Position numbers and translations under genes: made by a program
The notes under the pieces: model-generated
What the model was told of the DNA's origin: nothing
Seen by the model: only the letters and a program-made list of their open reading frames with translations
The model's database searches: none
Assembly: GCF_008369405.1 (NCBI RefSeq)
Contig: NZ_VSJJ01000003.1
Location: 62,001-126,000, forward strand
Direction: 5' to 3'
From: Streptococcus cristatus
GTDB lineage: Bacteria; Bacillota; Bacilli; Lactobacillales; Streptococcaceae
DNA: 64,000 nt
Part shown: positions 39,501 through 52,342 of the stretch, in pieces
Position numbering within the stretch: position 1 is the stretch's first letter
How the letters are laid out: every line of letters begins with the position of its first letter

Positions 39501-41348
39501 GATAAAGATGGCAATCTCATCTTCAAACCACTTGCTTTTGCTAAACTCCCTAGCCTCTTGTATTACCGCTCACAAGTAGCTGGTAAAGATATTAGTAATG
39601 TACTAGCTATTGAAGTGCCTAAAGAAGACAAGGAAATTTCGAAGGTTGAGTTTGAAACAGCACCAGAAAGAAAAGTCTATCGTCAAGGAGATGCTCTGTC
39701 ACTGAAAGGCGGTACAATTCGTGTCAGCTTTAAGGATGGTCAGCCAGACCAATTGGTTCAGCTTTCAAACAGTGGGGTGGAAGTGACGGGCTACGATCCA
39801 TCTAAGCTAGGAGAGCAGCATTTGCAACTGTCCTATCTGGGACAAAAACTGGATCAAGTGCTGACGGTCTTTGTCGTTAGTCATAGCGAAGCAGGCGAAA
39901 AGACTCCTGTAGGCCTAGAAGTAATCGAAAAACCTAAGACAGACTATATCGTGGGAGAAAGCCTTGAGACTACAGGAGGACGTTTCCGTCTGGTCTTTGA
40001 TGATGAAACGACCGAAGAGCATACTTTTGATGAAGCAGGTGTGCAAGTTTCAGGCTATGATAGTTACAAAGAAGGCCGTCAAACCATTTCGGTCAACTAT
40101 CGTGGTGTGACGACAACGTACGATGTCTTTGTATCACCAAAACCAGCCTTGAACGATGAGTATCTGAAACAAAAGCTAGCAGAAACAGCGGCTGTTCAAA
40201 ACAAGGTCGACTTCAGCTTTGCGACTCCAGAAGTCAAAGAAGCCTTGCTCAAGGAAATTGCATCTGCTGAGCAGATTCTAAAAGATCACGATACAAGCAC
40301 ACAAGACCAAGTCGATGAAAGTCTAGCAAAACTGACTCAGGCATTTAAGGCTCTGGATGGACGCAAGAATTTTGCGGATAAGACGGCTGAATTGGATACT
40401 TTGAGCAAAGAAGCGCAGACCTTGCTCGAACAAAAACCAAACCATCCTTCAGGCGATGCCCTCCTCAGCTTGTTAAACAAGAATAAAGACTTATTGGCTT
40501 CAGCTGAAGTGACACCAGACTCGCTTGAAACTGCCAAAGCCTCTCTGCAAGCCCTCATTGTCCAGCTTCAGGAAGATAAGCCAGCTGTATTTGTAGATGA
40601 ATCTACAGGTGTGGAAGTTCAATTCTCAAACAAGGAGTCAACTCCAATCAAGGGCTTGAAAGTAGCAGTTGTTGAGCCAAATGCTGCTGAAAAAGAAGCC
40701 TTGGGTGGTAGACTTGGTAAGGTTTATGATGTGGCAGGAGTGGACAAAGATGGGCACGATGTTGCCACTCAGCACACTAGTTTGGTTAAAATCCCTGTAG
40801 AAGCCGGCAAGGAAGTCGAGCAAGTTCTCTCCTTCGTAGATAATCAGCCAGGCCAGCCTCTAGACTTTGAACGTATCGGTGATACAGTTGTCTTTACAGC
40901 GTCTCACCTTGCTCACTATGCTTTGATTTACAAGGTTGAAAAGAGTGATTTGCCAGGACAAGATAATCCAGCAGAAACTCCGAAACCAAGTCAGCCACAG
41001 TTACCAGAAACTAATCAGCCGGCAGGGGAAAATGAACCAGCAACTGAAGGACAAAAACCAGAGTTAGGTCAGACAAAACCAAGTGTTGAAGTCGAAAAAC
41101 CAGAGCTGGGTCAAGCTAAACCAAGCGATGAAGCTGAAAAATTTGAAAGAGGTCAGAAAGCGCAAGAGCCACTGGCACATTCTAAGGAATCAGTCTTGAC
41201 AACAGTTTTACCAGAGCAGGCAGAGGCTCCTAAGGCAGCTCAACTGCCGAAGACAGGTACATCTACTAGCCTTTTGGCTGCTACATCAGGACTTTTAGCA
41301 CTCGTTGCTAGCTGGCTTCTATTCACACGAAAAAAAGAGAACCAATAA
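36588..41348 (+). CDS. Cell-wall endo-beta-N-acetylglucosaminidase (GH85, EndoD-like)
   Basis: Cleaves the chitobiose core of host N-glycans at the cell surface. 1586 residues: YSIRK-type signal (KFSIRKLSLGVCSVLVG), acidic linker, GH85 catalytic domain (about 140-560) with the expected acid/base Glu295 in DGYFINQE, a jelly-roll region, an F5/8-type carbohydrate-binding domain (about 760-920), two Ig-like repeats (YRQGDAL... and YIVGESL...), a FIVAR helical domain, an imperfect Pro/Glu/Gln repeat tail and the LPKTG anchor. Start at 36588; the longer frame from 36516 would delay the signal peptide. Paired with strH downstream and under a cre-like site, it fits N-glycan foraging. Confidence 0.94.
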   Translation: MQFDKKQKFSIRKLSLGVCSVLVGIALFGAGHALAEETSSAASQATTSVLAKEEARTEEAAEETKVSEAPVEAVQGLATEAEKPALASDAPVAESKEVAASNEKEVKAETPASKETKVVEDLPSQEDKKLKPKEIKFDTWQELLDWKPGAREDDEINRASVPLAERYQGHQINQQANPEAKVQALSNMNSKAKDHASSGGEEFKAYAFDYWQYLHSMVYWDGLVPTPDVIDAAHRNGVPIYGTLFFNWSSSAKDQERFAEALKEDSEGSKTFPIARKLVELAKYYGYDGYFINQETTGSQVEPLGPKMRDFLLYTKEYARSLNYPVKYSWYDAMTYEYGRYHENALGEYNYQFMQPKNGENPVDTFFANFNWGKAETDYSISTAKWIKRDPYDVLAGIELQKGGSYKTNVDWDAILDENGKLRLSLGLYAPDTITGLGKTGEGYHTHENYFWTGFQGDPSKGKPADQSWYGMSNLVVDKTAITKPDFNTSFNTGHGKRWFVDGKVSKDGEWNYRSVSGFLPTWRWWIRHAEGSAPLKGRYDFDEAYNGGNSLAFEGDLAANSNQNVMLYSTKIPVSDKTKLTLTHKGGQGTSTWVALATKPDYSEYEWKELSPSKDWKTETFDLSSLAGKTIYGVKMYFDHDQDVKDYKFNLGQLSIYSNQEKPAAPSDVVVKAKRLQNAQEAEALLQFKGSADADYYEIYEKDGDQWRLVTGTSSTSAYLAKVSRSASAKGSKQELKVVAVGKNGLRSDAGTVDFDWGMQVSDTSLPKPLAENVVLGAKVIGTTFPDADSSEGVEGMLNGTITSLSDKWSSAQLSGTVDIRLTQPRTVTRWVMEHAGAGGESVDDGKMNTRDFDLYYKDEAGEWKLAKAVRGNKDHVSDIVLDKPIRAQDWRLDVITADNGTPWRAIRIYNWKMYESLDTETVNVPMKDAAARVLGNGHVQVGFKDVPAKTTVSLYDSSDATKPIATMTADKDGNLIFKPLAFAKLPSLLYYRSQVAGKDISNVLAIEVPKEDKEISKVEFETAPERKVYRQGDALSLKGGTIRVSFKDGQPDQLVQLSNSGVEVTGYDPSKLGEQHLQLSYLGQKLDQVLTVFVVSHSEAGEKTPVGLEVIEKPKTDYIVGESLETTGGRFRLVFDDETTEEHTFDEAGVQVSGYDSYKEGRQTISVNYRGVTTTYDVFVSPKPALNDEYLKQKLAETAAVQNKVDFSFATPEVKEALLKEIASAEQILKDHDTSTQDQVDESLAKLTQAFKALDGRKNFADKTAELDTLSKEAQTLLEQKPNHPSGDALLSLLNKNKDLLASAEVTPDSLETAKASLQALIVQLQEDKPAVFVDESTGVEVQFSNKESTPIKGLKVAVVEPNAAEKEALGGRLGKVYDVAGVDKDGHDVATQHTSLVKIPVEAGKEVEQVLSFVDNQPGQPLDFERIGDTVVFTASHLAHYALIYKVEKSDLPGQDNPAETPKPSQPQLPETNQPAGENEPATEGQKPELGQTKPSVEVEKPELGQAKPSDEAEKFERGQKAQEPLAHSKESVLTTVLPEQAEAPKAAQLPKTGTSTSLLAATSGLLALVASWLLFTRKKENQ

Positions 41349-41481
41349 TTTAACGCTTTTGTCCAGTTTAGAAAAGTAAGCTAGACAAATCGTTAATCTT
41401 AGATTAAGTTAAATGCTCTTGCCCTGAAAGGCAGCTAGAATTTCCTCTCAGCAGCAGTAGGACAATTTAATCAAAAACTTG

Positions 41482-41515
41482 GAGGAGACTATTTAGTCTT
41501 CTCTTTTTTTATTTT
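41482..41515 (+). terminator. Terminator after the GH85 gene
   Basis: A 9-bp stem (41482-41490 with 41495-41503, one G-T pair, ATTT loop) followed by a T run. It lies 130 bases after the stop. Confidence 0.8.
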
Positions 41516-41673
41516 GGTAGCTTAACTGGCTTGCCTCAGGCTTTCAAACGAGATGAATAGAGCAAAATGGCTCGATTGTTTTGACATCTGCATTGTAACA
41601 ATTCGCCTTATAAAAATATGGCTCTAGATTTAATCTATTTGTCATTTAACTATAGAATCTTGCGGAGACATTA

Positions 41674-45366
<3,693 letters not shown>

Positions 45367-45397
45367 TCCTTCTGACGGATTATCTATGATCTACCAT

Positions 45398-45478
45398 TCG
45401 GGCTTGGCGTGTTAAATAGCTGAGCCCGATTGTACTTGGTTTAGCAAGCAGGATTTCCCTATATCAGTGTAGGGAAAT
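45398..45478 (+). terminator. Two hairpins after strH
   Basis: CGGGCT/AGCCCG near 45398-45427, then ATTTCCCTA (45453-45461) with TAGGGAAAT (45470-45478). Neither has a T tract, so termination is uncertain; the second lies 29 bases before the next gene. Confidence 0.4.
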
Positions 45479-45506
45479 GCTATAAGGATTCTGAAAGTAG
45501 CAAGAA

Positions 45507-45911
45507 ATGACAGAATTTCGTGACTTTATCAAGCAAGTTTTCAAGGAGCAATATGAGGCTTCTTTTGGATCAGCTAGGCTTGAAGAACTTGAGCCCAAGG
45601 ATTATTATCTGACACGGGAAGAGGAAGGAAACTTAATCGCCTTGCTCCATGCCCAGCAGGTGTTGGAAAACATCCATATCAAGGCCTTAGTGGTAGATAA
45701 GGAACACCAGAAAAAGGGCTTGGGAGCTAGTCTGCTGGCAGAATTAGAAGAAAAAGCTACAGAAGCTGGAGTAACTAGCATTACCTTGTCCACCAAGTCT
45801 TATCAGGCCAAGGATTTTTACGTCAAGCAAGGCTATGAAATCTACGCCAGTCTGGAAGATGTTCCACAAAAAGGTGTGACTAAATACCATTTCATCAAGT
45901 GGTTAAAGTGA
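45507..45911 (+). CDS. GNAT-family N-acetyltransferase
   Basis: 134 residues with the GNAT acetyl-CoA binding loop (VDKEHQKKGLGASLLAELEEKA, about residues 63-84) and the C-terminal FYVKQGYEIYA beta strand. The acceptor substrate is unknown. A single gene between strH and the convergent rnjA; the Shine-Dalgarno is weak. Confidence 0.85.
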   Translation: MTEFRDFIKQVFKEQYEASFGSARLEELEPKDYYLTREEEGNLIALLHAQQVLENIHIKALVVDKEHQKKGLGASLLAELEEKATEAGVTSITLSTKSYQAKDFYVKQGYEIYASLEDVPQKGVTKYHFIKWLK

Positions 45912-45961
45912 GCTATTCTCAAATAGATAGAAGTCAATTGGCAATCACCATTAAAGTTTAC

Positions 45962-46000
45962 AAAAAACAAGCTTTGCTAGTCTAGCAAAGCTTGTTTTTT
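45962..46000. terminator. Bidirectional terminator between GNAT gene and rnjA
   Basis: An 18-bp perfect stem (45962-45979 with 45983-46000) with A and T runs at its ends. It serves both converging genes; its T run reaches the rnjA stop codon. Confidence 0.92.
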
Positions 46001-47681
46001 AGTTGTCTTCATCTGGTGTAAGCACCATCGGAATAATAATAGGTTCGCGCTCGGTACTTTCGTAGAGGAAAGGACGCAAGGCGTTGACGATAGCGCCGCT
46101 AACAGATTGGACGCTGGCATCTTTATTCTTAAGGGCAATGCGAATGGCATTGAAGAGGATACGCTGGCTTTGGCGGATGAGGTCGCCTGATTCGCGCATG
46201 TAGATAAAGCCGCGGCTGAGAATATCTGGACCGGCTAAAATCATCTTGGACTCAAAGTCAACCGTTGCGACAGCCAGAACCACGCCATCTTCTGACAGGT
46301 CTTTACGGTCGCGCAGGACTGCAGCTCCGATTTCACCAATGCGGTTCCCATCGACATAGATATCCTGAGCGTTGAAACTACCAGCAATACGAGCTGAGTC
46401 AGCTGTCAGAGCCAGCACGTCACCATTGCTCATGATGAAGATATTATCTTTTGGCACTCCAGTATCAACGGCCAGGCCTGCATGGATTTTCTGCATGCGG
46501 TATTCACCATGAACTGGCATGAAATATTTAGGCTTAATCAAGCGAAGCATGAGCTTTTGCTCCTGCTGGCCACCGTGTCCAGAGGTATGGATGTTGTTAA
46601 TCTTACCGTGAATGACTTCTACACCAGCTTCAGAAATGATGTTAATCAGCTTGTTAACGCTGGTCGTATTACCAGGGATAGGGCTGGATGAGAAGATGAC
46701 TGTATCTCCAGGCTGCAGCTGAACCTGACGGTGGGTACCATTGGCAATCCGAGACAGGGCTGCCATGGGCTCACCCTGACTTCCTGTACACATAATCAGC
46801 ACTTCACCAGCTGGATAGTCCTTGAGCTCGTTTGGCTCGATGAAGGTATCTTTGGGAACCTTGATATAGCCCAGCTCAATCCCGTTGACAATAGCTTTTT
46901 CCATAGAACGGCCAAAGACGGCAATCTTGCGACCGGTCTTGACAGCAGCCTCAGCAGCCTGCTGGAGGCGGAAGATGTTAGAGGCAAAAGAAGCGAAAAT
47001 AATCCGTCCATGAATGCCTTCGATGATCTTCAAAATAGACTGTCCAACTACTTTTTCGGAATTGGTAAAGGTCGGAACTTCAGCATTGGTCGAGTCGGAC
47101 AGGAGGCAGAGTACGCCTTCCTCGCCCAGAGCGGCCATACGGTGTAAGTCTGCTGGCTCACCGACTGGTGTAAAGTCAAACTTGAAGTCACCGGTACAGA
47201 CAATCTTACCTTGCGGCGTATGAATGACAATCCCCAAGGGCTCTGGAATAGAGTGGGTTGTCCTGAAGAAAGTCGCCTTCAGATTTTTAAAGGTCAACTC
47301 TGTATTTTGATTGATTTCATAGAGCTTGGCATCCCGTAAAAGTCCATGCTCTTCTAGCTTGCCCCGAATGAGGGCTAGCGCCAAAGGGCCGGCATAGATA
47401 GGTACATTGGCTTGCTTGAGCAGGAAAGGAATGCCGCCGATATGGTCCTCGTGCCCGTGGGTGATGAGGACGGCCTTCACGCGATCAATATTTTCTACGA
47501 TATAAGAGTAGTCGGGAATAACATAGTCGATACCCAAGAGGTCGTCTTCGGGAAATTTAATCCCAGCATCGACGATGATAATCTCATCTTGATACTCAAT
47601 TCCGTAGGTATTTTTACCGATTTCGCCCAGACCGCCGATGGCGAAAACACCAACTTCTTCTTTCTTTAAGTTATATGCCAT
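45999..47681 (-). CDS. rnjA: Ribonuclease J1
   Basis: 5'-to-3' exonuclease and endonuclease of RNA turnover. 560 residues, metallo-beta-lactamase/beta-CASP fold with the HGHEDH zinc motif at 75-80, CTGDFKFD near 160, TGSQGEP near 270 and HTSGHGG near 365. It follows rpoY by two bases, the conserved Firmicute arrangement, so both are co-transcribed. Confidence 0.97.
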   Translation of the reverse strand: MAYNLKKEEVGVFAIGGLGEIGKNTYGIEYQDEIIIVDAGIKFPEDDLLGIDYVIPDYSYIVENIDRVKAVLITHGHEDHIGGIPFLLKQANVPIYAGPLALALIRGKLEEHGLLRDAKLYEINQNTELTFKNLKATFFRTTHSIPEPLGIVIHTPQGKIVCTGDFKFDFTPVGEPADLHRMAALGEEGVLCLLSDSTNAEVPTFTNSEKVVGQSILKIIEGIHGRIIFASFASNIFRLQQAAEAAVKTGRKIAVFGRSMEKAIVNGIELGYIKVPKDTFIEPNELKDYPAGEVLIMCTGSQGEPMAALSRIANGTHRQVQLQPGDTVIFSSSPIPGNTTSVNKLINIISEAGVEVIHGKINNIHTSGHGGQQEQKLMLRLIKPKYFMPVHGEYRMQKIHAGLAVDTGVPKDNIFIMSNGDVLALTADSARIAGSFNAQDIYVDGNRIGEIGAAVLRDRKDLSEDGVVLAVATVDFESKMILAGPDILSRGFIYMRESGDLIRQSQRILFNAIRIALKNKDASVQSVSGAIVNALRPFLYESTEREPIIIPMVLTPDEDN

Positions 47682-47683
47682 AG

Positions 47684-47914
47684 TTATAACTCCGTCAATT
47701 CGAAGGCGCCTGACTCTTTTTCGTATTCAAGGTGTTTGTCAGACAAGAGCTCGATAAATTCGATATTGTATGGAGTCTTTTCTTCGACCAATCTGCGGGC
47801 TTTGATGCGGCCTTCTAATTCATTGGCAGCTTCCACTTCTAAGTAAAGGGCACGTGTTTTTTCACGGCGTGGGCTGCGTTCTTTTGTTTCTTGATAAAAA
47901 ACTTTGTAAATCAT
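47684..47914 (-). CDS. rpoY: RNA polymerase epsilon subunit
   Basis: A 76-residue auxiliary RNA polymerase subunit (formerly DUF1447), beginning [18 protein letters not shown]. Start at 47914, six bases after AAGGAA; an in-frame ATG at 47929 lies before that ribosome-binding site and is unlikely. It is directly upstream of rnjA. Confidence 0.95.
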   Translation of the reverse strand: MIYKVFYQETKERSPRREKTRALYLEVEAANELEGRIKARRLVEEKTPYNIEFIELLSDKHLEYEKESGAFELTEL

Positions 47915-47949
47915 TTTATTTCCTTCCATTTTTCATGATCAAGCTACAG

Positions 47950-48038
47950 AAAACGACAGCTAATCAGCTGTTTTCTTTTATTCAGTTTTATGAGTAGTAG
48001 ATTGACCTTGATTCGATATAATTCTAACCAATTATATC
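47950..48038 (-). promoter_or_regulatory. Leader and inverted repeat upstream of rpoY
   Basis: GATATAAT (48015-48022) and ATTATATC (48031-48038) form a perfect 8-8-8 inverted repeat overlapping possible -10 sequences. Nearer the gene an ACAGCT/AGCTGT hairpin (about 47950-47974) lies in the leader. Function unknown. Confidence 0.45.
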
Positions 48039-48197
48039 ATAAAACCAGCTTTTAGTAAAAGACATAGCCGAGAAAATATTGTGGAGATTTTCAGAAAAGC
48101 TTTTAAGAGGTAATCTGGATAATCAAATGACTGCTTCTCTACCCTTGTGGTCACTTTTATAGTATAATAAGAAGCAACCACTCGAGTAAGGAAGAAC

Positions 48198-48887
48198 ATG
48201 ATGAAAATTTTAGCGATGGATACGTCAAATAAGGCTCTGTCTCTAGCGATTTTAGAGAATGAGGAGATCTTGGGGCAGGTGACGCTCAATATCAAGAAAA
48301 ATCATAGTATTACTCTTATGCCGGCTATCGATTTTCTGATGAATAGTCTGGATTTGAAGTCGGCTGATTTGGATCGGATCGCGGTGGCGCAGGGGCCGGG
48401 TAGCTACACAGGCCTGAGAATTGCGGTGGCGACAGCCAAGACTTTAGCGCATACCCTCAAGATCGAGCTGGTCGGTGTGTCTAGTCTGCTGGCTTTAGTA
48501 CCAGAGCAGGTGGAAGGTTTGGTCATTCCCATCGTGGATGCCCGCCGCAATAATGTCTATGCTGGCTTTTATCAGTCTGGTCAGGCTATGCGGCCGGAGG
48601 CCCATCTTCCTTTGGCAGAGGTTTTAGACATAGTTAGCGCTGCTAATCAGCCCGTCACTTTTGTCGGAGAGACAGCAACTTTTGCGGAGCAGATTGAAGC
48701 TGCTCTTCCTCAGGCTGCCCTTCAGCCGACCTTACCAGACGCAGCAGCTATTGGTCGTCTCGGTTTAGACCTGCCAGCCCAGTCCATTCATGACTTTGTC
48801 CCTAACTATCTCAAGCGGGTAGAAGCCGAGGAAAATTGGCTCAAGACCCACCAGGAATCCAGCGATTCTTACATTCAGCGCCTATGA
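48198..48887 (+). CDS. tsaB: tRNA threonylcarbamoyladenosine biosynthesis protein TsaB
   Basis: 229-residue ASKHA-fold partner of TsaD in forming t6A37 on ANN-decoding tRNAs. Begins with MKILAMDTSNKALSLAI and has the RIAVAQGPGSYTGLRI motif near residues 61-76. Either of two adjacent ATGs (48198 or 48201) may be used. First gene of tsaB-rimI-tsaD, divergent from rpoY-rnjA; a TATAAT lies at 48163-48168. Confidence 0.95.
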   Translation: MMKILAMDTSNKALSLAILENEEILGQVTLNIKKNHSITLMPAIDFLMNSLDLKSADLDRIAVAQGPGSYTGLRIAVATAKTLAHTLKIELVGVSSLLALVPEQVEGLVIPIVDARRNNVYAGFYQSGQAMRPEAHLPLAEVLDIVSAANQPVTFVGETATFAEQIEAALPQAALQPTLPDAAAIGRLGLDLPAQSIHDFVPNYLKRVEAEENWLKTHQESSDSYIQRL

Positions 48888-49336
48888 TTAAGTTGAGAAA
48901 ATGGAGCGACAGCTTGAATGTGGACGCGGCAGTTCTAGCAGAAGAGCTGGAAGAGCTCTTACTTGCAGTCTATGAGGTCAGTCCTTGGACAGCCATACAA
49001 ATGGAAGAGGTTCTGCGTTCGGATGTGAACAGTTGTGCAATAGCAGCAGATGAGACTCAGCTTGTCGGCTTTTTAATCTGGCAGGAGACAGACTTTGAAG
49101 CAGAAGTTCTGCAAATTGCTGTATTGCCTAGCTATCAGGGGCAGAAAATCGCGACAGCCTTGTTTGACTTTTTGCCAGCAGATAAAGAAATTTTCCTCGA
49201 AGTTAGGGAGTCAAACAGGCCAGCTCTGCTATTTTACAAAAAAGAAAAATTTGAAGAAATCGCGCGGCGAAAGGCCTACTACCATGCGCCGGTGGAAGAC
49301 GCGATAGTCATGAAAAGAGAGATCCATGAAAGATAG
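48884..49336 (+). CDS. rimI: Ribosomal protein alanine N-acetyltransferase RimI-like
   Basis: 150-residue GNAT protein with the acetyl-CoA loop [17 protein letters not shown] (about 81-97) and a final [17 protein letters not shown] motif typical of RimI. Its ATG overlaps the tsaB stop (ATGA) and its end overlaps tsaD by 11 bases, so the three are translationally coupled. The name follows the conserved tsaB-rimI-tsaD cluster; S18 acetylation has not been shown for streptococci as far as I know. Confidence 0.88.
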   Translation: MIKLRKWSDSLNVDAAVLAEELEELLLAVYEVSPWTAIQMEEVLRSDVNSCAIAADETQLVGFLIWQETDFEAEVLQIAVLPSYQGQKIATALFDFLPADKEIFLEVRESNRPALLFYKKEKFEEIARRKAYYHAPVEDAIVMKREIHER

Positions 49337-50336
49337 ATATATTTTAGCTTTTGAGACGTCCTGTGATGAGACCAGTGTGGCGGTTCTGAAGAATGAGACG
49401 GAGCTTTTGAGCAATGTCATTGCCAGCCAGATTGAGAGCCACAAGCGTTTTGGTGGAGTGGTACCTGAAGTGGCCAGCCGTCACCATGTGGAGGTCATTA
49501 CGGTTTGCATTGAGGAGGCCTTGGCAGAAGCAGGGATTAGCGAGGAGCAAGTCACAGCGGTGGCGGTCACCTATGGTCCTGGTCTAGTCGGGGCGCTTCT
49601 GGTCGGCTTGGCAGCGGCCAAGTCCTTTGCCTGGGCTCATGATATTCCCCTGATTCCAGTCAATCATATGGCCGGGCACCTGATGGCAGCTCAGAGCGTG
49701 GAGCCCTTGGAATTTCCCTTGCTGGCTCTCTTGGTCAGTGGCGGCCATACTGAGCTGGTCTATGTCAGTCAGGCTGGTGATTATAAGATTGTGGGGGAGA
49801 CCCGCGATGATGCAGTCGGTGAAGCCTATGATAAGGTGGGTCGAGTCATGGGCTTGACCTATCCAGCAGGTCGGGAGATTGATCAGCTGGCTCATCAAGG
49901 ACAGGATATCTATGATTTTCCGCGGGCTATGATCAAGGAAGACAATCTAGAATTTTCTTTTTCCGGTCTCAAGTCGGCCTTTATCAACCTGCACCACAAT
50001 GCCCAACAAAAAGGAGAGATCTTGTCTAATCAAGACCTGTCAGCAAGCTTTCAGGCAGCGGTCATGGATATTCTCATGGCCAAGACTAAAAAAGCGCTGG
50101 AAAAATATCCGGTCAAGACTCTGGTCGTGGCGGGAGGCGTTGCGGCCAATCAAGGCCTGAGAGAGCGCTTGGCAGCTGAGATTCAGGATGTCAAGGTGAT
50201 TATTCCGCCTCTGCGCCTCTGCGGAGACAATGCTGGTATGATTGCCTATGCCAGCGTCAGTGAGTGGAATAAGAAGAATTTTGCCAGTTTGGACCTCAAT
50301 GCTAAGCCGAGTCTGGCTTTTGAAACGATGGAGTAA
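49326..50336 (+). CDS. tsaD: tRNA N6-threonylcarbamoyltransferase TsaD
   Basis: Transfers the threonylcarbamoyl group to A37 of tRNA. 336 residues with FETSCDET at the N-terminus, the metal-binding His114 and His118 in HMAGH, and [11 protein letters not shown] near 136-146. The usual length, and last of the tsaB-rimI-tsaD cluster. Confidence 0.97.
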   Translation: MKDRYILAFETSCDETSVAVLKNETELLSNVIASQIESHKRFGGVVPEVASRHHVEVITVCIEEALAEAGISEEQVTAVAVTYGPGLVGALLVGLAAAKSFAWAHDIPLIPVNHMAGHLMAAQSVEPLEFPLLALLVSGGHTELVYVSQAGDYKIVGETRDDAVGEAYDKVGRVMGLTYPAGREIDQLAHQGQDIYDFPRAMIKEDNLEFSFSGLKSAFINLHHNAQQKGEILSNQDLSASFQAAVMDILMAKTKKALEKYPVKTLVVAGGVAANQGLRERLAAEIQDVKVIIPPLRLCGDNAGMIAYASVSEWNKKNFASLDLNAKPSLAFETME

Positions 50337-50345
50337 AGGATCAGA

Positions 50346-51041
50346 ATGCGCGGACAGACATTTAAACAGGGGGCAAAAGCAGCAGTGCCAACGGCTCTGG
50401 GCTATATTGGGATTGGCCTAGCCTGCGGCATCATGGCGGCGCCTTATATGAATCCCTTGGAGATGGGCCTGATGAGCCTCTTGGTTTATGCAGGCAGTGC
50501 CCAGTTTGCTATGATAGGTTTGATTGCGCAAGGTGCTCCGATTTTGGCCATTGCCTTGACTGTCTTTTTGATTAATCTGCGTTTTTTCTTGCTAGGGCTA
50601 CATGCCTCTAGCATTTTTAGAGACTTCAGCATGGGGCAAAATATTGCGATGGGGAGTCTCCTTACCGATGAGTCCTACGGTGTTTTGATGGGAGAGCAGA
50701 TTCACTCGAAGAGGATTTTGCCACAGTGGATGCATGGAAATAATCTGCTGAGCTATGGTGCTTGGTTCCTTGGAACGGTGCTGGGAACGATTTTAGGTGG
50801 CCTCTTGCCCAATCCTGAAAGCTTTGGTCTAGATTTTGCTTTGGTTGCAATGTTTATTGGAATTTTTTCTTCTCAGTTTCTGATTATGCTCCGGCGGATT
50901 GACATGAAGAAGCTGCTGTCTGTTTTGTTGGTCGTTGGGATTTCCTATTTGGCCTTGACAATCTTGATTCAAAATTCACTGGCGGTACTCTTTGCGACTC
51001 TGCTAGGCTGTACGGTGGGGGTGTTCTTAGATGATAAGTAA
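50346..51041 (+). CDS. azlC: AzlC family branched-chain amino acid exporter, large subunit
   Basis: A 231-residue membrane protein with the AzlC signature (ALGYIGIGLACGIMAAP near the start, LLVYAGSAQFAMIGLIAQG near 45-63, INLRFFLLGLHAS). Works with AzlD to export branched-chain amino acids or analogues. Starts nine bases after the tsaD stop and overlaps azlD by 11 bases. Confidence 0.9.
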   Translation: MRGQTFKQGAKAAVPTALGYIGIGLACGIMAAPYMNPLEMGLMSLLVYAGSAQFAMIGLIAQGAPILAIALTVFLINLRFFLLGLHASSIFRDFSMGQNIAMGSLLTDESYGVLMGEQIHSKRILPQWMHGNNLLSYGAWFLGTVLGTILGGLLPNPESFGLDFALVAMFIGIFSSQFLIMLRRIDMKKLLSVLLVVGISYLALTILIQNSLAVLFATLLGCTVGVFLDDK

Positions 51042-51369
51042 GTATATTTTGTTGGCTATCCTTTGCTCAGCTCTAGTCACATGGCTTCCACGGGTCCTAC
51101 CTTTTATCTTGGTAAAATATAAAGGACTTCCGCCTATTGTTGAGCGCTTTCTGAAATATTTGCCAGTGTCTATTATCTTTGCCCTGATTTTGTCCAGCGT
51201 CACCACTGCCCAGTCTGGGAATCTCCCTAGCTTCAAATGGCTGGATTTGCTGTCTGTTTTTCCGACGATCTATGTGGCATTTAAGTATAAAAACTTAATC
51301 GCAACTGTTGTATTTGGTGTAGTCTTGGTGGCCTTGCTGCGCTTTCTAGCTGGATTTCTTGGCTTGTAA
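51031..51369 (+). CDS. azlD: AzlD family branched-chain amino acid exporter, small subunit
   Basis: 112-residue protein with three hydrophobic segments and the AzlD pattern (LVTWLPRVLPF near residues 15-25, KYLPVSIIFALI near 43-54). Overlaps azlC, so both subunits are co-translated. Followed by a strong terminator. Confidence 0.9.
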   Translation: MISKYILLAILCSALVTWLPRVLPFILVKYKGLPPIVERFLKYLPVSIIFALILSSVTTAQSGNLPSFKWLDLLSVFPTIYVAFKYKNLIATVVFGVVLVALLRFLAGFLGL

Positions 51370-51381
51370 AGAAAGTACAAG

Positions 51382-51416
51382 ACAGATTGAATCAGTCGAT
51401 TCGGTCTGTTTTTTTG
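51382..51416 (+). terminator. Terminator after azlD
   Basis: A 12-bp stem with two G-T pairs (51382-51393 with 51398-51409) followed by seven T residues. Confidence 0.88.
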
Positions 51417-51453
51417 CTAAATTCTAAGAATTATCTGAAAATATAATGTTTTA

Positions 51454-51462
51454 TGCTATAAT
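51454..51462 (+). promoter_or_regulatory. Extended -10 promoter of the methyltransferase gene
   Basis: TGC followed by TATAAT (51457-51462), 30 bases before the ATG. Confidence 0.6.
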
Positions 51463-51492
51463 GGAACCAATCAAAATCATGGAGGTTCGGAA

Positions 51493-52239
51493 ATGGCAGA
51501 AGCAGGTCATAAATTCTTAGCAAAATTAGGAAAGAAACGTCTTCGTCCTGGTGGCAAGCTGGCAACAGACTGGCTGATTGAGCAGGGGCAGTTTTCCAGC
51601 GAAAAGAAGGTTCTAGAAGTTGCCTGCAATATGGGAACCACAACAATCGAGCTGGCTAAAAGATATGGCTGCCAGATTACTGCAGTTGATTTGGATAAGG
51701 CTGCGCTAAATCAGGCTCGGCTTGATGGAGACAAGGCTGGTGTTGGTAAGCTAGTTACCTTTGAGCAGGCTAATGCCATGAAGCTGCCTTATGATGACAA
51801 TTCTTTTGATATCGTTATCAATGAAGCCATGCTGACCATGCAGACAGATAAGGGGAAGGACAAATGTATGGATGAGTACTACCGGGTGCTGAAGCCAGGC
51901 GGAGTACTCCTCACCCACGATGTTATGCTCAAACAAAAAGATGAGAATGTTCGGGAAGAGCTATCTCGTGCGATTAATGTCAATGTTGGTCCTCTGACAG
52001 AGGGCTCTTGGATTCAGCTAGCGCGCTCTCATGCTTTTGACCGTGTAGACACATTTGTCGGCGAAATGACCTTGATGAGTCTTCGAGGGATGATATATGA
52101 CGAAGGACTGGGCGGCACACTGAAAATCTGCTTCAATGCCCTCAAGAAAGAAAACTATAGTCAATTTATGAAGATGTTTAAGATGTTCCAAAAGAATCAA
52201 GAAAAACTGGGCTTTATTGCTATGGTTTCTCGTAAATAA
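51493..52239 (+). CDS. Class I SAM-dependent methyltransferase
   Basis: 248 residues with the SAM-binding motif I VLEVACNMGTTTIELA (about 37-52), motif II acidic residue in ITAVDLD, and the YYRVLKPGGVLLTHDV motif near 131-146, as in UbiE/small-molecule methyltransferases. The substrate is unknown. A single-gene unit with a good GGAGG Shine-Dalgarno. Confidence 0.88.
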   Translation: MAEAGHKFLAKLGKKRLRPGGKLATDWLIEQGQFSSEKKVLEVACNMGTTTIELAKRYGCQITAVDLDKAALNQARLDGDKAGVGKLVTFEQANAMKLPYDDNSFDIVINEAMLTMQTDKGKDKCMDEYYRVLKPGGVLLTHDVMLKQKDENVREELSRAINVNVGPLTEGSWIQLARSHAFDRVDTFVGEMTLMSLRGMIYDEGLGGTLKICFNALKKENYSQFMKMFKMFQKNQEKLGFIAMVSRK

Positions 52240-52290
52240 ATGTTAGCCGCTTTGGAAACTCTAAGTCGGTTAAAAAATTTCTAAAAAAGC

Positions 52291-52321
52291 TTGACTCTGA
52301 CCTTTGGTCAGGGTTTATACT
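52291..52321 (+). promoter_or_regulatory. MerR-type promoter/operator
   Basis: TTGACT (52291-52296) and TATACT (52316-52321) are separated by 19 bases, with the dyad CTGACC-TTT-GGTCAG (52297-52311) in the spacer. An overlong spacer filled by a palindrome is the mark of promoters twisted into shape by MerR activators, so this gene is probably autoactivated. Confidence 0.85.
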
Positions 52322-52342
52322 ATAAGGGTAAGGAGGTCTATC

